A stretch of 64,000 nt of DNA from Streptomyces aurantiacus. Its GTDB lineage: Bacteria > Actinomycetota > Actinomycetes > Streptomycetales > Streptomycetaceae. Position numbers and translations under genes: made by a program. The notes under the pieces are model-generated. The model had not been told where the DNA came from, ran no database searches, and saw only the letters and a list, made by a program, of their open reading frames with translations. This document shows, in pieces, positions 27,140 to 34,874 of the stretch (positions are counted from its first letter, which is position 1; each line of letters begins with the position of its first letter). Location of the stretch: assembly GCF_027107535.1 (NCBI RefSeq), contig NZ_CP114283.1:2480001-2544000 (forward strand). Reading direction: 5' to 3'.

Positions 27140-28315
27140 ATGACCTCGAACGACGTCCCTGCCTCTGCCTCCGGCGGTACCGGTGGCCGGCGGCGCGCGC
27201 TGGGGCGGGGGCCTCGGGGCGTGCCCCCCGCCGAGCCGCAGGCAGCGGAGAGACCGTCCGACCCGGAGAGACCGTCCGCGTCCGGTGACGGGTCCCCGGG
27301 TGCGGACCGTGAAGCGCCGCACCCGCCACCGCCCCCCACCCTCGGCCCCGTCCGGGCGGAGGGACCCCCGCCGCCCGGGGGAACGCCTGCCCAGGACGCC
27401 ACGGGCGACCCGGAGCGCGAGTCCGAAGCCGTCCGCCCCGAGGAGGGGCCCGCCTCCGTCGAACTCCCTGGGGAGCAGTCCGCCTCCGTCGAGGCCGACG
27501 AACCCGGTGACGGTGTCTTCACCGTTCGGCTCGCCAACTTCGAGGGCCCCTTCGATCTGCTGCTTCAGCTGATCTCCAAGCACAAGATGGACGTCACCGA
27601 GGTGGCCCTCTCCAAGGTCACCGACGAGTTCATGGCGCACATCAGGGCGATGGGGCCGGACTGGGACCTCGACCAGACGACTGAATTCCTGGTCGTCGCG
27701 GCGACCCTGCTCGATCTGAAGGCCGCCCGCCTGCTGCCGTCCGCCGAGGTCGAGGACGAGGCCGATCTGGCGCTGCTGGAGGCCCGCGACCTGCTCTTCG
27801 CGCGCCTGCTGCAGTACCGCGCGTACAAACAGATCGCCGACATCTTCAACCGGCGCCTCGACGAGGAGGCGCGGCGGTACCCCCGGACCGTCGGGCTGGA
27901 GCCCCACCACGCCGAGCTGCTGCCGGAAGTCGTCATCAGCATCGGGGCGGAAGGATTCGCCAGGCTCGCCGTGAAGGCGATGCAGCCGAAGCCGAAGCCC
28001 CAGGTGTACGTCGACCACATCCACGCGCCGCTCGTGAGCGTGCAGGAGCAGGCGGCGATCGTGGTGGCGCGGCTGCGGGAGCTCGGGGAGGCCAGTTTCC
28101 GCTCGCTCGTCGACGACACCGACGACACCCTCACCGTCGTGGCGCGTTTCCTGGCCCTTCTGGAGCTCTATCGCGAGAAGGCGGTCTCCCTGGACCAGGA
28201 GGAGGCTCTGGGGGAGCTGGTGGTGCGCTGGACGGGCGGGGAGGGGGGGGCGCAGCCGACGGTGACGGACGAGTTCGACAGACCGCCTGAGCCGGTGAAG
28301 GAGGAGAAGGTGTGA
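27140..28315 (+). CDS. scpA: Segregation and condensation protein A (kleisin)
   Basis: 391 residues, longer than usual because of a Pro/Glu-rich about 120-residue N-terminal extension. The kleisin domain starts VFTVRLANFEGPFDLLLQLI (about 122) and runs through KHKMDVTEVALSKVTDEF and LLLDLKAARLLP-type ATLLDLKAARLL, with the C-terminal winged helix for the SMC head at about 320-375 (ARFLALLELYREKAV). It bridges SMC with ScpB to condense and segregate the chromosome. A -10-like TAGCCT at 27125 lies just upstream. The stop overlaps the scpB start. Confidence 0.92.
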   Translation: MTSNDVPASASGGTGGRRRALGRGPRGVPPAEPQAAERPSDPERPSASGDGSPGADREAPHPPPPPTLGPVRAEGPPPPGGTPAQDATGDPERESEAVRPEEGPASVELPGEQSASVEADEPGDGVFTVRLANFEGPFDLLLQLISKHKMDVTEVALSKVTDEFMAHIRAMGPDWDLDQTTEFLVVAATLLDLKAARLLPSAEVEDEADLALLEARDLLFARLLQYRAYKQIADIFNRRLDEEARRYPRTVGLEPHHAELLPEVVISIGAEGFARLAVKAMQPKPKPQVYVDHIHAPLVSVQEQAAIVVARLRELGEASFRSLVDDTDDTLTVVARFLALLELYREKAVSLDQEEALGELVVRWTGGEGGAQPTVTDEFDRPPEPVKEEKV

Positions 28316-28968
28316 GCGAGGACACCACCGAGGCCCCGGCAGGGGCGCGCGGCGTCGCGGATCTCGACCTCGGGCCCGCCCTGGAGGCCGTCCTGATGGT
28401 CGTGGACGAGCCCGCCACCGAGGAGCACCTCGCGAAAATTCTGGAGCGGCCCAGGCGGCAGGTCGCGGACGCGCTGCGGGCGCTGGCTGACGAGTACACC
28501 GTCCAGGGCCGTGGCTTCGAGCTGCGGCTCATCGCCGGAGGCTGGCGGTTCTACAGCCGGCCGCAGTACGCGGCGGCCGTCGAGCGGTTCGTGCTGGACG
28601 GGCAGCAGGCCCGGCTCACACAGGCCGCACTGGAGACCCTCGCCGTGGTCGCGTACCGGCAGCCGGTCAGCCGTTCCCGGGTCTCGGCGGTCCGCGGAGT
28701 GAACTGTGACGGGGTCATGCGCACCCTCCTTCAGCGCGGTCTGGTCGAGGAGGCGGGCGCGGAACCCGAAACAGGTGCGATCCTGTACAGGACGACGAAC
28801 TACTTCCTGGAGCGAATGGGCCTGCGCGGCCTGGACGAGCTCCCGGAGCTCGCGCCCTTCCTTCCGGAGGCGGACGCGATCGAGGCAGAGACGCTGGAAG
28901 GGGTCCCGTCGTTCGATCCGGATGCGCCGGACGCAGATGCAGACGACACGACGACGACGGAACTTTGA
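28312..28968 (+). CDS. scpB: Segregation and condensation protein B
   Basis: 218 residues. Two winged-helix repeats: LGPALEAVLMVVDEPATEEH to GFELRLIAGGWRFYSRP, then LTQAALETLAVVAYRQPVSR and VSAVRGVNCDGVMRTLLQRG. This is the regular ScpB order, and an acidic tail follows. It forms the SMC-ScpA-ScpB condensin with the previous gene's product. GTG 28312 overlaps the scpA stop (GTGA), and its stop overlaps the next start (TGATG). Confidence 0.94.
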   Translation: MSEDTTEAPAGARGVADLDLGPALEAVLMVVDEPATEEHLAKILERPRRQVADALRALADEYTVQGRGFELRLIAGGWRFYSRPQYAAAVERFVLDGQQARLTQAALETLAVVAYRQPVSRSRVSAVRGVNCDGVMRTLLQRGLVEEAGAEPETGAILYRTTNYFLERMGLRGLDELPELAPFLPEADAIEAETLEGVPSFDPDAPDADADDTTTTEL

Positions 28969-30314
28969 TGCGAAGCAGTGGCAGCGGCAGTGGCAGGAAC
29001 AGCGGCGGGCGAGGCAACCCCCGCGGGACCGGTGGGGGCGGTAACTCCCGCGGCTCCGGCGGTGGAGGCGGTAACCCCCGTGGTTCCGGCGGTGGAGGCG
29101 GTAACCCCCGTGGTTCCGGCGGTGGAGGCGGTAACCCCCGTGGTTCTGGCGGTGGAGGCGGTAACTCCCGCGGATCCGGTGGCGGGGGGTCTCGTGGCTT
29201 CGGCGGCGGCAACCCCCGTGGCTCCGGTGGCGGAGGCGGTGGCCCCCGCACCTCCGGCAGCGGATACGACTCCCGGGGGACCGCGGGGAGGGGCCCCCAG
29301 CAGAACGGCGCGGGAGGGTCCGACGACAGGCCGAAGCGCCCCAGCAAGCCCCGCCCCGAGGAGCGTCGTTACGACGTAGGCCCCGGCGCCACCCACGAGG
29401 GTGCGAAGTCCGGGCGCGGCAGCTCCGCCCGCGGCGGTGCCAAGGGCGGCCCCAGGCAGGGCCAGCAGCGCGGCGGCCGTACGGAGAACGCGCGCTCCCG
29501 TGAGTACGAGACGCGGACCGAGGAGCGCAACAGGGACCGGTACGCGGGCCGGCCCGAGGTCAAGACGCCCAAGACCTTCCCGGGCGCCGAGCAGGAGGGC
29601 GAGCGCCTGCAGAAGGTGCTCGCGCGCGCGGGCTACGGCTCGCGGCGTGCCTGCGAGGAGCTGGTCGAGCAGTCCCGCGTCGAGGTCAACGGCGAGATCG
29701 TCGTGGAACAGGGCATGCGCGTCGACCCGGAGAACGACGAGATCAGGGTCGACGGGCTGACGGTGGCCACGCAGTCGTACCAGTTCTTCGTGCTCAACAA
29801 GCCCGCCGGTGTCGTCTCCACCATGGAGGACAACGAGGGCCGTCAGTGCCTCGGCGACTACGTGACGAACCGCGAGACGCGGCTCTTCCACGTGGGACGG
29901 CTCGACACCGAGACCGAGGGCATCATCCTGCTCACCAACCACGGTGAGCTGGCGCACCGCCTGACCCATCCCAAGTACGGCGTGAAGAAGGTCTACCTCG
30001 CGCACATCGTGGGCCCGATCCCGCGCGACCTGGGCAAGCAGCTCAAGGACGGCATCCAGCTGGAGGACGGGTACGCGAAGGCGGACCACTTCAGGGTCGT
30101 CGAGCAGACCGGCAAGAACTACATGGTCGAGGTGACGCTGCACGAGGGCCGCAAGCACATCGTGCGCCGCATGCTCGCCGAGGCCGGCTTCCCGGTCGAC
30201 AAGCTCGTGCGCGTGTCCTTCGGGCCGATCGCCCTCGGCGACCAGAAGTCGGGCTGGCTGAGGCGGCTGTCCAACACCGAGGTCGGGATGCTGATGCAGG
30301 AGGTCGACCTCTAG
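28968..30314 (+). CDS. rluB: Ribosomal large-subunit pseudouridine synthase B
   Basis: 448 residues. A Gly/Ser/Arg/Asn-rich disordered leader (residues 1 to about 195) is followed by an S4 RNA-binding domain (about 205-260, GERLQKVLARAGYGSRRACE) and the RsuA/RluB/E/F pseudouridine synthase fold, with LNKPAGVVSTM and the catalytic Asp in HVGRLDTETEGIILLTN (about 310). It modifies the 23S rRNA near the peptidyl-transferase centre. The ATG 28968 overlaps the scpB stop. The long disordered arm, built partly from 30-bp repeats, is much longer than in E. coli RluB and resembles eukaryotic RGG arms, so extra RNA contact is possible. Confidence 0.93.
   Translation: MRSSGSGSGRNSGGRGNPRGTGGGGNSRGSGGGGGNPRGSGGGGGNPRGSGGGGGNPRGSGGGGGNSRGSGGGGSRGFGGGNPRGSGGGGGGPRTSGSGYDSRGTAGRGPQQNGAGGSDDRPKRPSKPRPEERRYDVGPGATHEGAKSGRGSSARGGAKGGPRQGQQRGGRTENARSREYETRTEERNRDRYAGRPEVKTPKTFPGAEQEGERLQKVLARAGYGSRRACEELVEQSRVEVNGEIVVEQGMRVDPENDEIRVDGLTVATQSYQFFVLNKPAGVVSTMEDNEGRQCLGDYVTNRETRLFHVGRLDTETEGIILLTNHGELAHRLTHPKYGVKKVYLAHIVGPIPRDLGKQLKDGIQLEDGYAKADHFRVVEQTGKNYMVEVTLHEGRKHIVRRMLAEAGFPVDKLVRVSFGPIALGDQKSGWLRRLSNTEVGMLMQEVDL
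29041..29190 (+). repeat. Five 30-bp tandem repeats in rluB
   Basis: Units starting at 29041, 29071, 29101, 29131 and 29161 encode variants of the ten-residue unit GNPRGSGGGG. The middle three units (29071, 29101, 29131) are nearly identical, indicating recent duplication. Confidence 0.9.
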
Positions 30315-30359
30315 GCGTCTCGCGGCGGGGACCTCTTCCGCCGTCCTCGTCCGCACGGC

Positions 30360-30396
30360 ATCGGCCGGTTCCGGGATCTTCCCGGGGCCGGCCGAT
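30360..30396 (+). terminator. Terminator of the parA-scpAB-rluB operon
   Basis: A 17-bp stem (30360-30376 with 30380-30396; two G-T pairs) closes on a 3-nt loop 46 bp after rluB. No long T run follows, which is common in Streptomyces. Confidence 0.7.
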
Positions 30397-30409
30397 TCGT
30401 GTCCGGGGG

Positions 30410-30450
30410 TTGTGGGCACACGGTTCGCTATTTATAGTCGTACTGACTAT
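30410..30450 (+). promoter_or_regulatory. nrtR-like promoter overlapped by a palindrome (putative NrtR operator)
   Basis: TTGTGG (30410-30415) and a perfect TATAGT (30433-30438) are 17 bp apart. The palindrome ATAGTC-GTACT-GACTAT (30434-30450) starts at the second base of the -10, so a bound repressor would block the promoter. It stands 117 bp before the gene for a Nudix-winged-helix regulator, so autoregulation is the likely reading; the binding protein is inferred. Confidence 0.7.
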
Positions 30451-30566
30451 TAAAGAGCGTCCCTGCCGGGCGCGGCCGGTGGAGCAGGGCCCACGGGGGT
30501 GGTCCCGGTCCTCCGCCGTCGCCCGGCAGGGCACCGACAGCCGTCGAGGCGGCACGAGGAGGGGGT

Positions 30567-31367
30567 ATGGAGGGCTACGACAAGTACGCCTTCGAGCCCT
30601 TCGCCGTCACCGTGGATCTCGCGGTGTTCACGGTCCGGACGGGCGTACTGGACGTGCTCCTGATCGAGCGCGGGCAGGAGCCGTACCTGGGCCGCTGGGC
30701 ACTGCCGGGAGGGTTCGTGCTGCCCGAGGAGTCCGCCGGGACGGCCGCCCGGCGCGAACTGGCCGAGGAGACCGGCCTGTCGGACGTCTCGGGGCTGCAC
30801 CTGGAGCAACTGCGTACCTACAGCGAGCCGGACCGCGATCCCCGGATGCGGGTGGTCTCCGTGGCGTACACCGCGCTGCTGCCGGACCCTCCCGAGCCGC
30901 GCGGCGGCGGGGACGCGGCGAGCGCGCGATGGCTGCCGTACGGCGGACTCGGCCCGCTCGCCTTCGACCACGACCGGATCCTCGCCGACGCCCACGAACG
31001 GATCGGCGCCAAGCTGGAGTACACCTGCCTGGCCACGGCGTTCTGCCCGCCCCGGTTCACACTCGGGGAGCTCCAGCAGGTCTACGAGACGGTGTGGGGG
31101 ACCGCGCTCGACCGCCCGAACTTCCGGCGCAAGGTCCTCGCCACGCCCGGGTTCGTCGAGCCGGTCCCGGGTGCGGCCCGGCTGACCGGAGGCCGGGGGA
31201 AGCCCGCCGCGCTGTACCGGGCGGGCGCCGCCACGGCGTTGCATCCGCCGCTGCTGCGACCGGCTCCGGCACCACCGTCCGCCGGGACCGGCCCCTCTCC
31301 CGGTGCCCACCGGTCCCCGCCGCCGTCCCCCTCGCAGTCCTCGTCTCCGGAAGGACGATCCTCATGA
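30567..31367 (+). CDS. NrtR-like regulator: Nudix domain plus winged helix
   Basis: 266 residues. An N-terminal Nudix domain (about 12-150) has an intact box, G-x5-E-x7-REL-AEE-TG in GGFVLPEESAGTAARREL and what follows. A C-terminal winged helix-turn-helix (about 165-225) has FTLGELQQVYETVWG and NFRRKVLATPGFVEP, which is the NrtR arrangement, and a Pro/Ser-rich tail follows. NrtR proteins sense ADP-ribose or related metabolites and repress NAD-cofactor genes. Here the conserved box may also retain hydrolase activity. ATG 30567 follows GAGGAGGGGG. It overlaps the ADP-ribosylglycohydrolase gene (ATGA), suggesting it controls that gene's operon, itself included. Confidence 0.83.
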   Translation: MEGYDKYAFEPFAVTVDLAVFTVRTGVLDVLLIERGQEPYLGRWALPGGFVLPEESAGTAARRELAEETGLSDVSGLHLEQLRTYSEPDRDPRMRVVSVAYTALLPDPPEPRGGGDAASARWLPYGGLGPLAFDHDRILADAHERIGAKLEYTCLATAFCPPRFTLGELQQVYETVWGTALDRPNFRRKVLATPGFVEPVPGAARLTGGRGKPAALYRAGAATALHPPLLRPAPAPPSAGTGPSPGAHRSPPPSPSQSSSPEGRSS

Positions 31368-32383
31368 CCACGACCGTCAGAAAGCACGCCGCCACCGGGG
31401 CACTGGTCGGGCTCGCCCTCGGGGACGCGCTCGGCTTCCCGACCGAGTTCAACGACGTGCCGTCGATCCTCGCCAAGTGCGGACCCTGGCGGGAGATGGA
31501 GCTGCCGGACCCCGCCTTCGTCACGGACGACACGCAGATGACCCTGGCGCTGGCGCGGGGGCTGCGGACGGCCATGGACCGGGGGCTCCTCGGGCCCAAG
31601 CGGATGGAGCGGCCCGTGCGCGAGGAGTTCGTGGACTGGTACCAGTCCCCGGAGAACAACCGCGCGCCCGGCCGTACCTGCCTCGTCGCCTGCGAGAAGC
31701 TGAAGAGCGCGGACCGGCTCTGGCAGGACGCCAGCCAGGTGGGCTCGAAGGGCTGCGGCGCCAACATGCGCGTGGCGCCCCTCGGCCTCGTCCCTGGGCT
31801 CAGCGACGAACAGCGCGCGGGCGCCGCCCAGTTGCAGGCCGCCCTCACCCACGGCCACCCGACGGCGCTGGCCGCCTCCGACCTCACCGCGCACGCGGTA
31901 CGGCTGCTCGCACAGGGCACCGAACCGACGGGCCTGGTCGGACTCCTGCGGTCGTACGCGTACGAGAACCGGACGCGCTACCACGACCGCTGGCTGGGCG
32001 ACCTGTGGGCCCGCGCCCAGGACCCGACTCCGGCGCACTACATCTCGCGCGGCTGGGACGAGTGCCTGGAAGCCCTGGAACGGCTTCAGCGGGCCCTGCG
32101 GTCGCCGTCGCCCGAGACGGACCCGTGCCTCGCCACCGGCCCCGGGTGGATCGCCGAGGAGGCCCTCGCCACCGGACTGCTGTGCTTCCTGCTCTTCGTC
32201 GACGAGCCCGTGACGGCCCTGCGCCGGGCCGCCTGCACCTCCGGGGACTCGGACTCGATCGCCTGTCTGGCCGGCGCCTTCGCGGGGGCGCACCTCGGCG
32301 CCGACGCATGGCCCACGGAATGGGCCGACAGGATCGAGCACCAGGGGGACCTGATGTCCTTCGGCGCGCTCTGGGACGCCTGA
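31364..32383 (+). CDS. ADP-ribosylglycohydrolase family protein
   Basis: 339 residues. Motifs of the DraG/ARH family are clear: GALVGLALGDALGFPTEF at the start, TDDTQMTLALARGL metal-ligand Asp residues, and GDSDSIACLAGAF with the second metal cluster near residue 300. Such enzymes remove ADP-ribose from proteins (DraG from Arg-modified nitrogenase reductase) or hydrolyse related conjugates. The substrate here is unknown. It is translationally coupled (ATGA) to the NrtR-like gene, so the enzyme would release ADP-ribose, the ligand type sensed by the regulator; that feedback idea is inference. Confidence 0.87.
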   Translation: MTTTVRKHAATGALVGLALGDALGFPTEFNDVPSILAKCGPWREMELPDPAFVTDDTQMTLALARGLRTAMDRGLLGPKRMERPVREEFVDWYQSPENNRAPGRTCLVACEKLKSADRLWQDASQVGSKGCGANMRVAPLGLVPGLSDEQRAGAAQLQAALTHGHPTALAASDLTAHAVRLLAQGTEPTGLVGLLRSYAYENRTRYHDRWLGDLWARAQDPTPAHYISRGWDECLEALERLQRALRSPSPETDPCLATGPGWIAEEALATGLLCFLLFVDEPVTALRRAACTSGDSDSIACLAGAFAGAHLGADAWPTEWADRIEHQGDLMSFGALWDA

Positions 32384-32393
32384 CCGGCCCGGC

Positions 32394-32413
32394 CGGCCCG
32401 GTGTGACGGGCCG
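32394..32413. terminator. Small hairpin between convergent genes
   Basis: CGGCCCG (32394-32400) and CGGGCCG (32407-32413) form a 7-bp stem with a 6-nt loop in the 36-bp gap between the ADP-ribosylglycohydrolase gene (+) and the Rieske gene (-). Confidence 0.5.
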
Positions 32414-32419
32414 CTTGGG

Positions 32420-32863
32420 TCAGGCGACGCTGATCGAGTCGCCCGTGACCGTGATCTGCTTCGCGGGGAGCGGCTTCGGCGCCGGGCCGCCCGCCACCGA
32501 GCCGTCGGCGACACGGAACCTGCTGCCGTGGCACGTGCAGTTGATCGTGCCGTCCGAGACGTTGGCGACGATGCAGCCCGAGTGGGTGCAGACCGCCGAG
32601 AAGGCCTTGAAGTCGCCCAGTTCGGGCTGGGTGACGACGACCTTCTCGTCCTTGAAGATCTTGCCGCCGCCGACCGGGACGTCACCCGTCCTGGTGAGTT
32701 CCTCGCCGCCGGGCGCCCGGCTCCCGCTTCCGGAGGGGGCCGAAGAGGGCGCCTCCTCCGTGTCGCCCCCGCCGTTCTCGTCGCCGTACTTGCTGCAGCC
32801 CAGGAGCAGCGCGCCCGCCGCGCCCGTCACGAGCACCGTGCGCCGCGTCGAGGGTTTCGTCAT
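32420..32863 (-). CDS. Rieske [2Fe-2S] lipoprotein, likely Tat-exported
   Basis: 147 residues. An N-terminal twin-arginine [13 protein letters not shown] and a lipobox LLLGC predict Tat export with lipid anchoring. Ser/Gly/Glu-rich linker follows. The Rieske domain (about 60-147) has the two cluster motifs CTHSGC and CTCHGSRF with [18 protein letters not shown]. The small size and lack of other domains indicate a stand-alone electron carrier rather than the bc1 subunit. Its ATG overlaps the stop of the gene upstream on this strand (32860-33444), so it is coupled with that membrane protein, the likely redox or membrane partner. Confidence 0.88.
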   Translation of the reverse strand: MTKPSTRRTVLVTGAAGALLLGCSKYGDENGGGDTEEAPSSAPSGSGSRAPGGEELTRTGDVPVGGGKIFKDEKVVVTQPELGDFKAFSAVCTHSGCIVANVSDGTINCTCHGSRFRVADGSVAGGPAPKPLPAKQITVTGDSISVA

Positions 32864-33444
32864 GTCGTCACTCCGAAGGTGCGGAAGAACCAGAGGGCGG
32901 AGGTCAGCCAGATCACGGTGAGGGCGGAGAAGAGGAGCCCGCCGACGACGGGCAGCACCCAGCCGGGCAGTCGCTCCGAGCGGAGCAGCAGCATCTTGGC
33001 ACTGAACGCACCGAAGAAGAAGCAACCCAGGAGCGAGTGCCACAAGACGCGCGGTTCGTACGTCTGATAGCCCAACGCGTACAGACAGTGCACCGCTACA
33101 GGAACCGCCACCAAGAACGCGATCCGGCCCGACCAGCGGTGCACCGTGCCGGACCAGCTCGGGCCCGGCAGGCGCCCATACAGCATGAGCGCCGAGACGA
33201 GCTGCACGACCGCGAAACCCATCGCGGCGGTGCCCAGCCACGACTTCACGGCGCTCGTGCTGCTGAAGCCCGCCAGGTTGAAGGCGGTGCCCTCCGGGTC
33301 GTGCACGTTTCCGTAGACGCCGAGGCCCACCGCGACCGCGCTCGCGACCAGGGCCGGTACGACGTAGCGGGCGGCCCCCGGTCCGCGGCGGGCGGGGCCG
33401 GGCGCGGAGAAGCCCTGGGTGGCGGCGTTCGGGTCCACGGTCAT
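32860..33444 (-). CDS. DUF6529-like multi-pass membrane protein
   Basis: 194 residues with about five membrane helices ([69 protein letters not shown] and [18 protein letters not shown]). The layout, with a His-rich [18 protein letters not shown] part resembling haem-binding cytochrome b561-type helices, suggests a redox membrane protein; that is inference. It is the typical neighbour of the small Rieske lipoprotein in Streptomyces. GTG or ATG choices near 33444 are uncertain; the one used reads [10 protein letters not shown]. Confidence 0.72.
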   Translation of the reverse strand: MTVDPNAATQGFSAPGPARRGPGAARYVVPALVASAVAVGLGVYGNVHDPEGTAFNLAGFSSTSAVKSWLGTAAMGFAVVQLVSALMLYGRLPGPSWSGTVHRWSGRIAFLVAVPVAVHCLYALGYQTYEPRVLWHSLLGCFFFGAFSAKMLLLRSERLPGWVLPVVGGLLFSALTVIWLTSALWFFRTFGVTT

Positions 33445-33556
33445 GGTCGGCTCCCTGCGGTCACGCGGTCATGGGGCAAGGGGCGGAGCGAAGAACGGAG
33501 CGGGGGCTGGAGCGAGGGACGGAACGAAGGACGGAACGAAGGACGGGCCGAGGGGG

Positions 33557-34225
33557 TCACGGGGTCACGGGCCGGGCGGTGAGCCGCTGTCCGTCGACCG
33601 TCACGGCGCCGCTCTCCGGGTCGATACGGGGTGCGGCCGCCGCCCTGCCGTCGCGCTTGAGGATGCCGACCTGGCGGCCGTCCGGCAGCACGATCCAGCC
33701 GCCGTCGACCTCGGCGCCGCGCACGGTGGCGGTGGCGCGGTACAGCCCGGAGGGCTTGACGGCCCTGTCCGCCGTGAAGCCGTACGTCCGCTGCCCCATG
33801 TCGACCGTGCCGCGGACCCGTTTGCCGGTCAGCTCGCCGGTGAGGACCTCGCCCTTGCGGCCCTTCAGCCGCATGCTGCCGTCGGCCTCGACCGGGCCCT
33901 TCAGCCACGACTCCTGGTCCCGGCCGTCACAGAAGTACGCGACCGCCTTGCCGTCGCGCAGCGTCACCGCCACCGCGGAGGAGTCGTCGTCGGTGCGGCC
34001 CGCGTAGTCGCCGTTCGCCACGGCGGACCTCGACGGGCTGGGCGACGGGGACGGCTTCCCCGGACTGGCCGTGGCGGTGGGCGTCGGGCTCGCCGACACG
34101 ACGTCGGCGGGCGAGTCGCTCCCGGTCGACGTGCTGCGCGTCCCCGTCGTCGCGTTGAGCGACAGCATGAACAGGGCGAGCAGCAGTCCCGCGAGGAGCG
34201 TGAAAAGTGGTCCGGAACGCTTCAT
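33557..34225 (-). CDS. Exported/anchored protein of unknown function
   Basis: 222 residues starting MKRSGPLFTLLAGLLLALFM, a signal peptide or signal anchor. A Ser/Pro/Thr-rich spacer (about 28-75) follows, then a beta-rich domain (DYAGRTDDDSSAVAVTLRDG, GEVLTGELTGKRVRGTVD and GWIVLPDGRQVGIL). No family is recognised. GGGGGAGG is 5 nt before ATG 34225. It lies upstream, on the same strand, of the membrane and Rieske genes with a 112-bp gap and may share their role at the membrane. The gap itself holds repeated ACGGAACGAAGG-like units. Confidence 0.7.
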   Translation of the reverse strand: MKRSGPLFTLLAGLLLALFMLSLNATTGTRSTSTGSDSPADVVSASPTPTATASPGKPSPSPSPSRSAVANGDYAGRTDDDSSAVAVTLRDGKAVAYFCDGRDQESWLKGPVEADGSMRLKGRKGEVLTGELTGKRVRGTVDMGQRTYGFTADRAVKPSGLYRATATVRGAEVDGGWIVLPDGRQVGILKRDGRAAAAPRIDPESGAVTVDGQRLTARPVTP

Positions 34226-34351
34226 CGTGCCTCCCCCGAGGCGTGGCGCGGACAGCCCCACCATGCAAGCGGACCCGCGGGCCCTGCGTCCAGAGGCGCA
34301 CAGGAGCGACTTCGCGGAGATTCAAGGACGATTCCACCGTGAAGCACGCTC

Positions 34352-34377
34352 TCACTCCACATAGCGACAAGGAGTGA
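34352..34377. promoter_or_regulatory. Inverted repeat TCACTCC-N12-GGAGTGA
   Basis: Seven-base arms at 34352-34358 and 34371-34377 lie in the divergent region between the exported protein gene (-) and the chorismate mutase gene (+). The arm sequence resembles the repeat at 13597-13612. A protein site is possible but unproven. Confidence 0.35.
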
Positions 34378-34511
34378 CAAGGGTGATATTGGGGTGATCC
34401 GGGGAAAGCGTGGCGGGCGTCTCGGCAGGCGGGCGCCGCGCACCGGGCGACCGAGGGCTGACTAGGCTGGATGCACCAAAGCCGATACGTACATCAGCAA
34501 GGAGCATCACC

Positions 34512-34874
34512 GTGGCGGTACGAGCGGTCCGGGGCGCCGTCCAACTGGAGCGGGACGAGGCCGGGCACATGGACGAGCAGGTCAGCGAGCTGCTCACCGC
34601 CATCCTGGAGCGGAACGCGCTGACCACCGACGAGCTGATCAGTATCTGGTTCACGGCGACGCCCGACCTGCACAGCGACTTCCCGGCGGCCGCGGCGCGC
34701 AAGCTCGGCATCGTCGACGTACCGCTGATCTGTGCGCAGGAGCTGGACATCGAGGGCGCGATGCCCCGGGTCGTGCGGGTCCTCGCGCACATCGAGTCCG
34801 ATCTGCCGCGCTCCGAGATCGCGCACGTCTACCTGGGTGCCGCGGGCGCGCTCCGCAAGGACATCGCCCAGTGA
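34512..34874 (+). CDS. Chorismate mutase, AroH type
   Basis: 120 residues; converts chorismate to prephenate for tyrosine and phenylalanine. The AroH fold motifs are RAVRGAVQLERDEAGHM at the N-terminus, ELISIWFTATPDLHSDFPA, and IVDVPLICAQELDIEGAMP, with catalytic Arg and Glu in the expected places. AAGGAG is 7 nt before GTG 34512. A -10-like TAGGCT at 34463 is upstream. It overlaps the following prephenate dehydrogenase gene (GTGA), so the two consecutive steps of tyrosine synthesis are coupled. Confidence 0.92.
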   Translation: MAVRAVRGAVQLERDEAGHMDEQVSELLTAILERNALTTDELISIWFTATPDLHSDFPAAAARKLGIVDVPLICAQELDIEGAMPRVVRVLAHIESDLPRSEIAHVYLGAAGALRKDIAQ

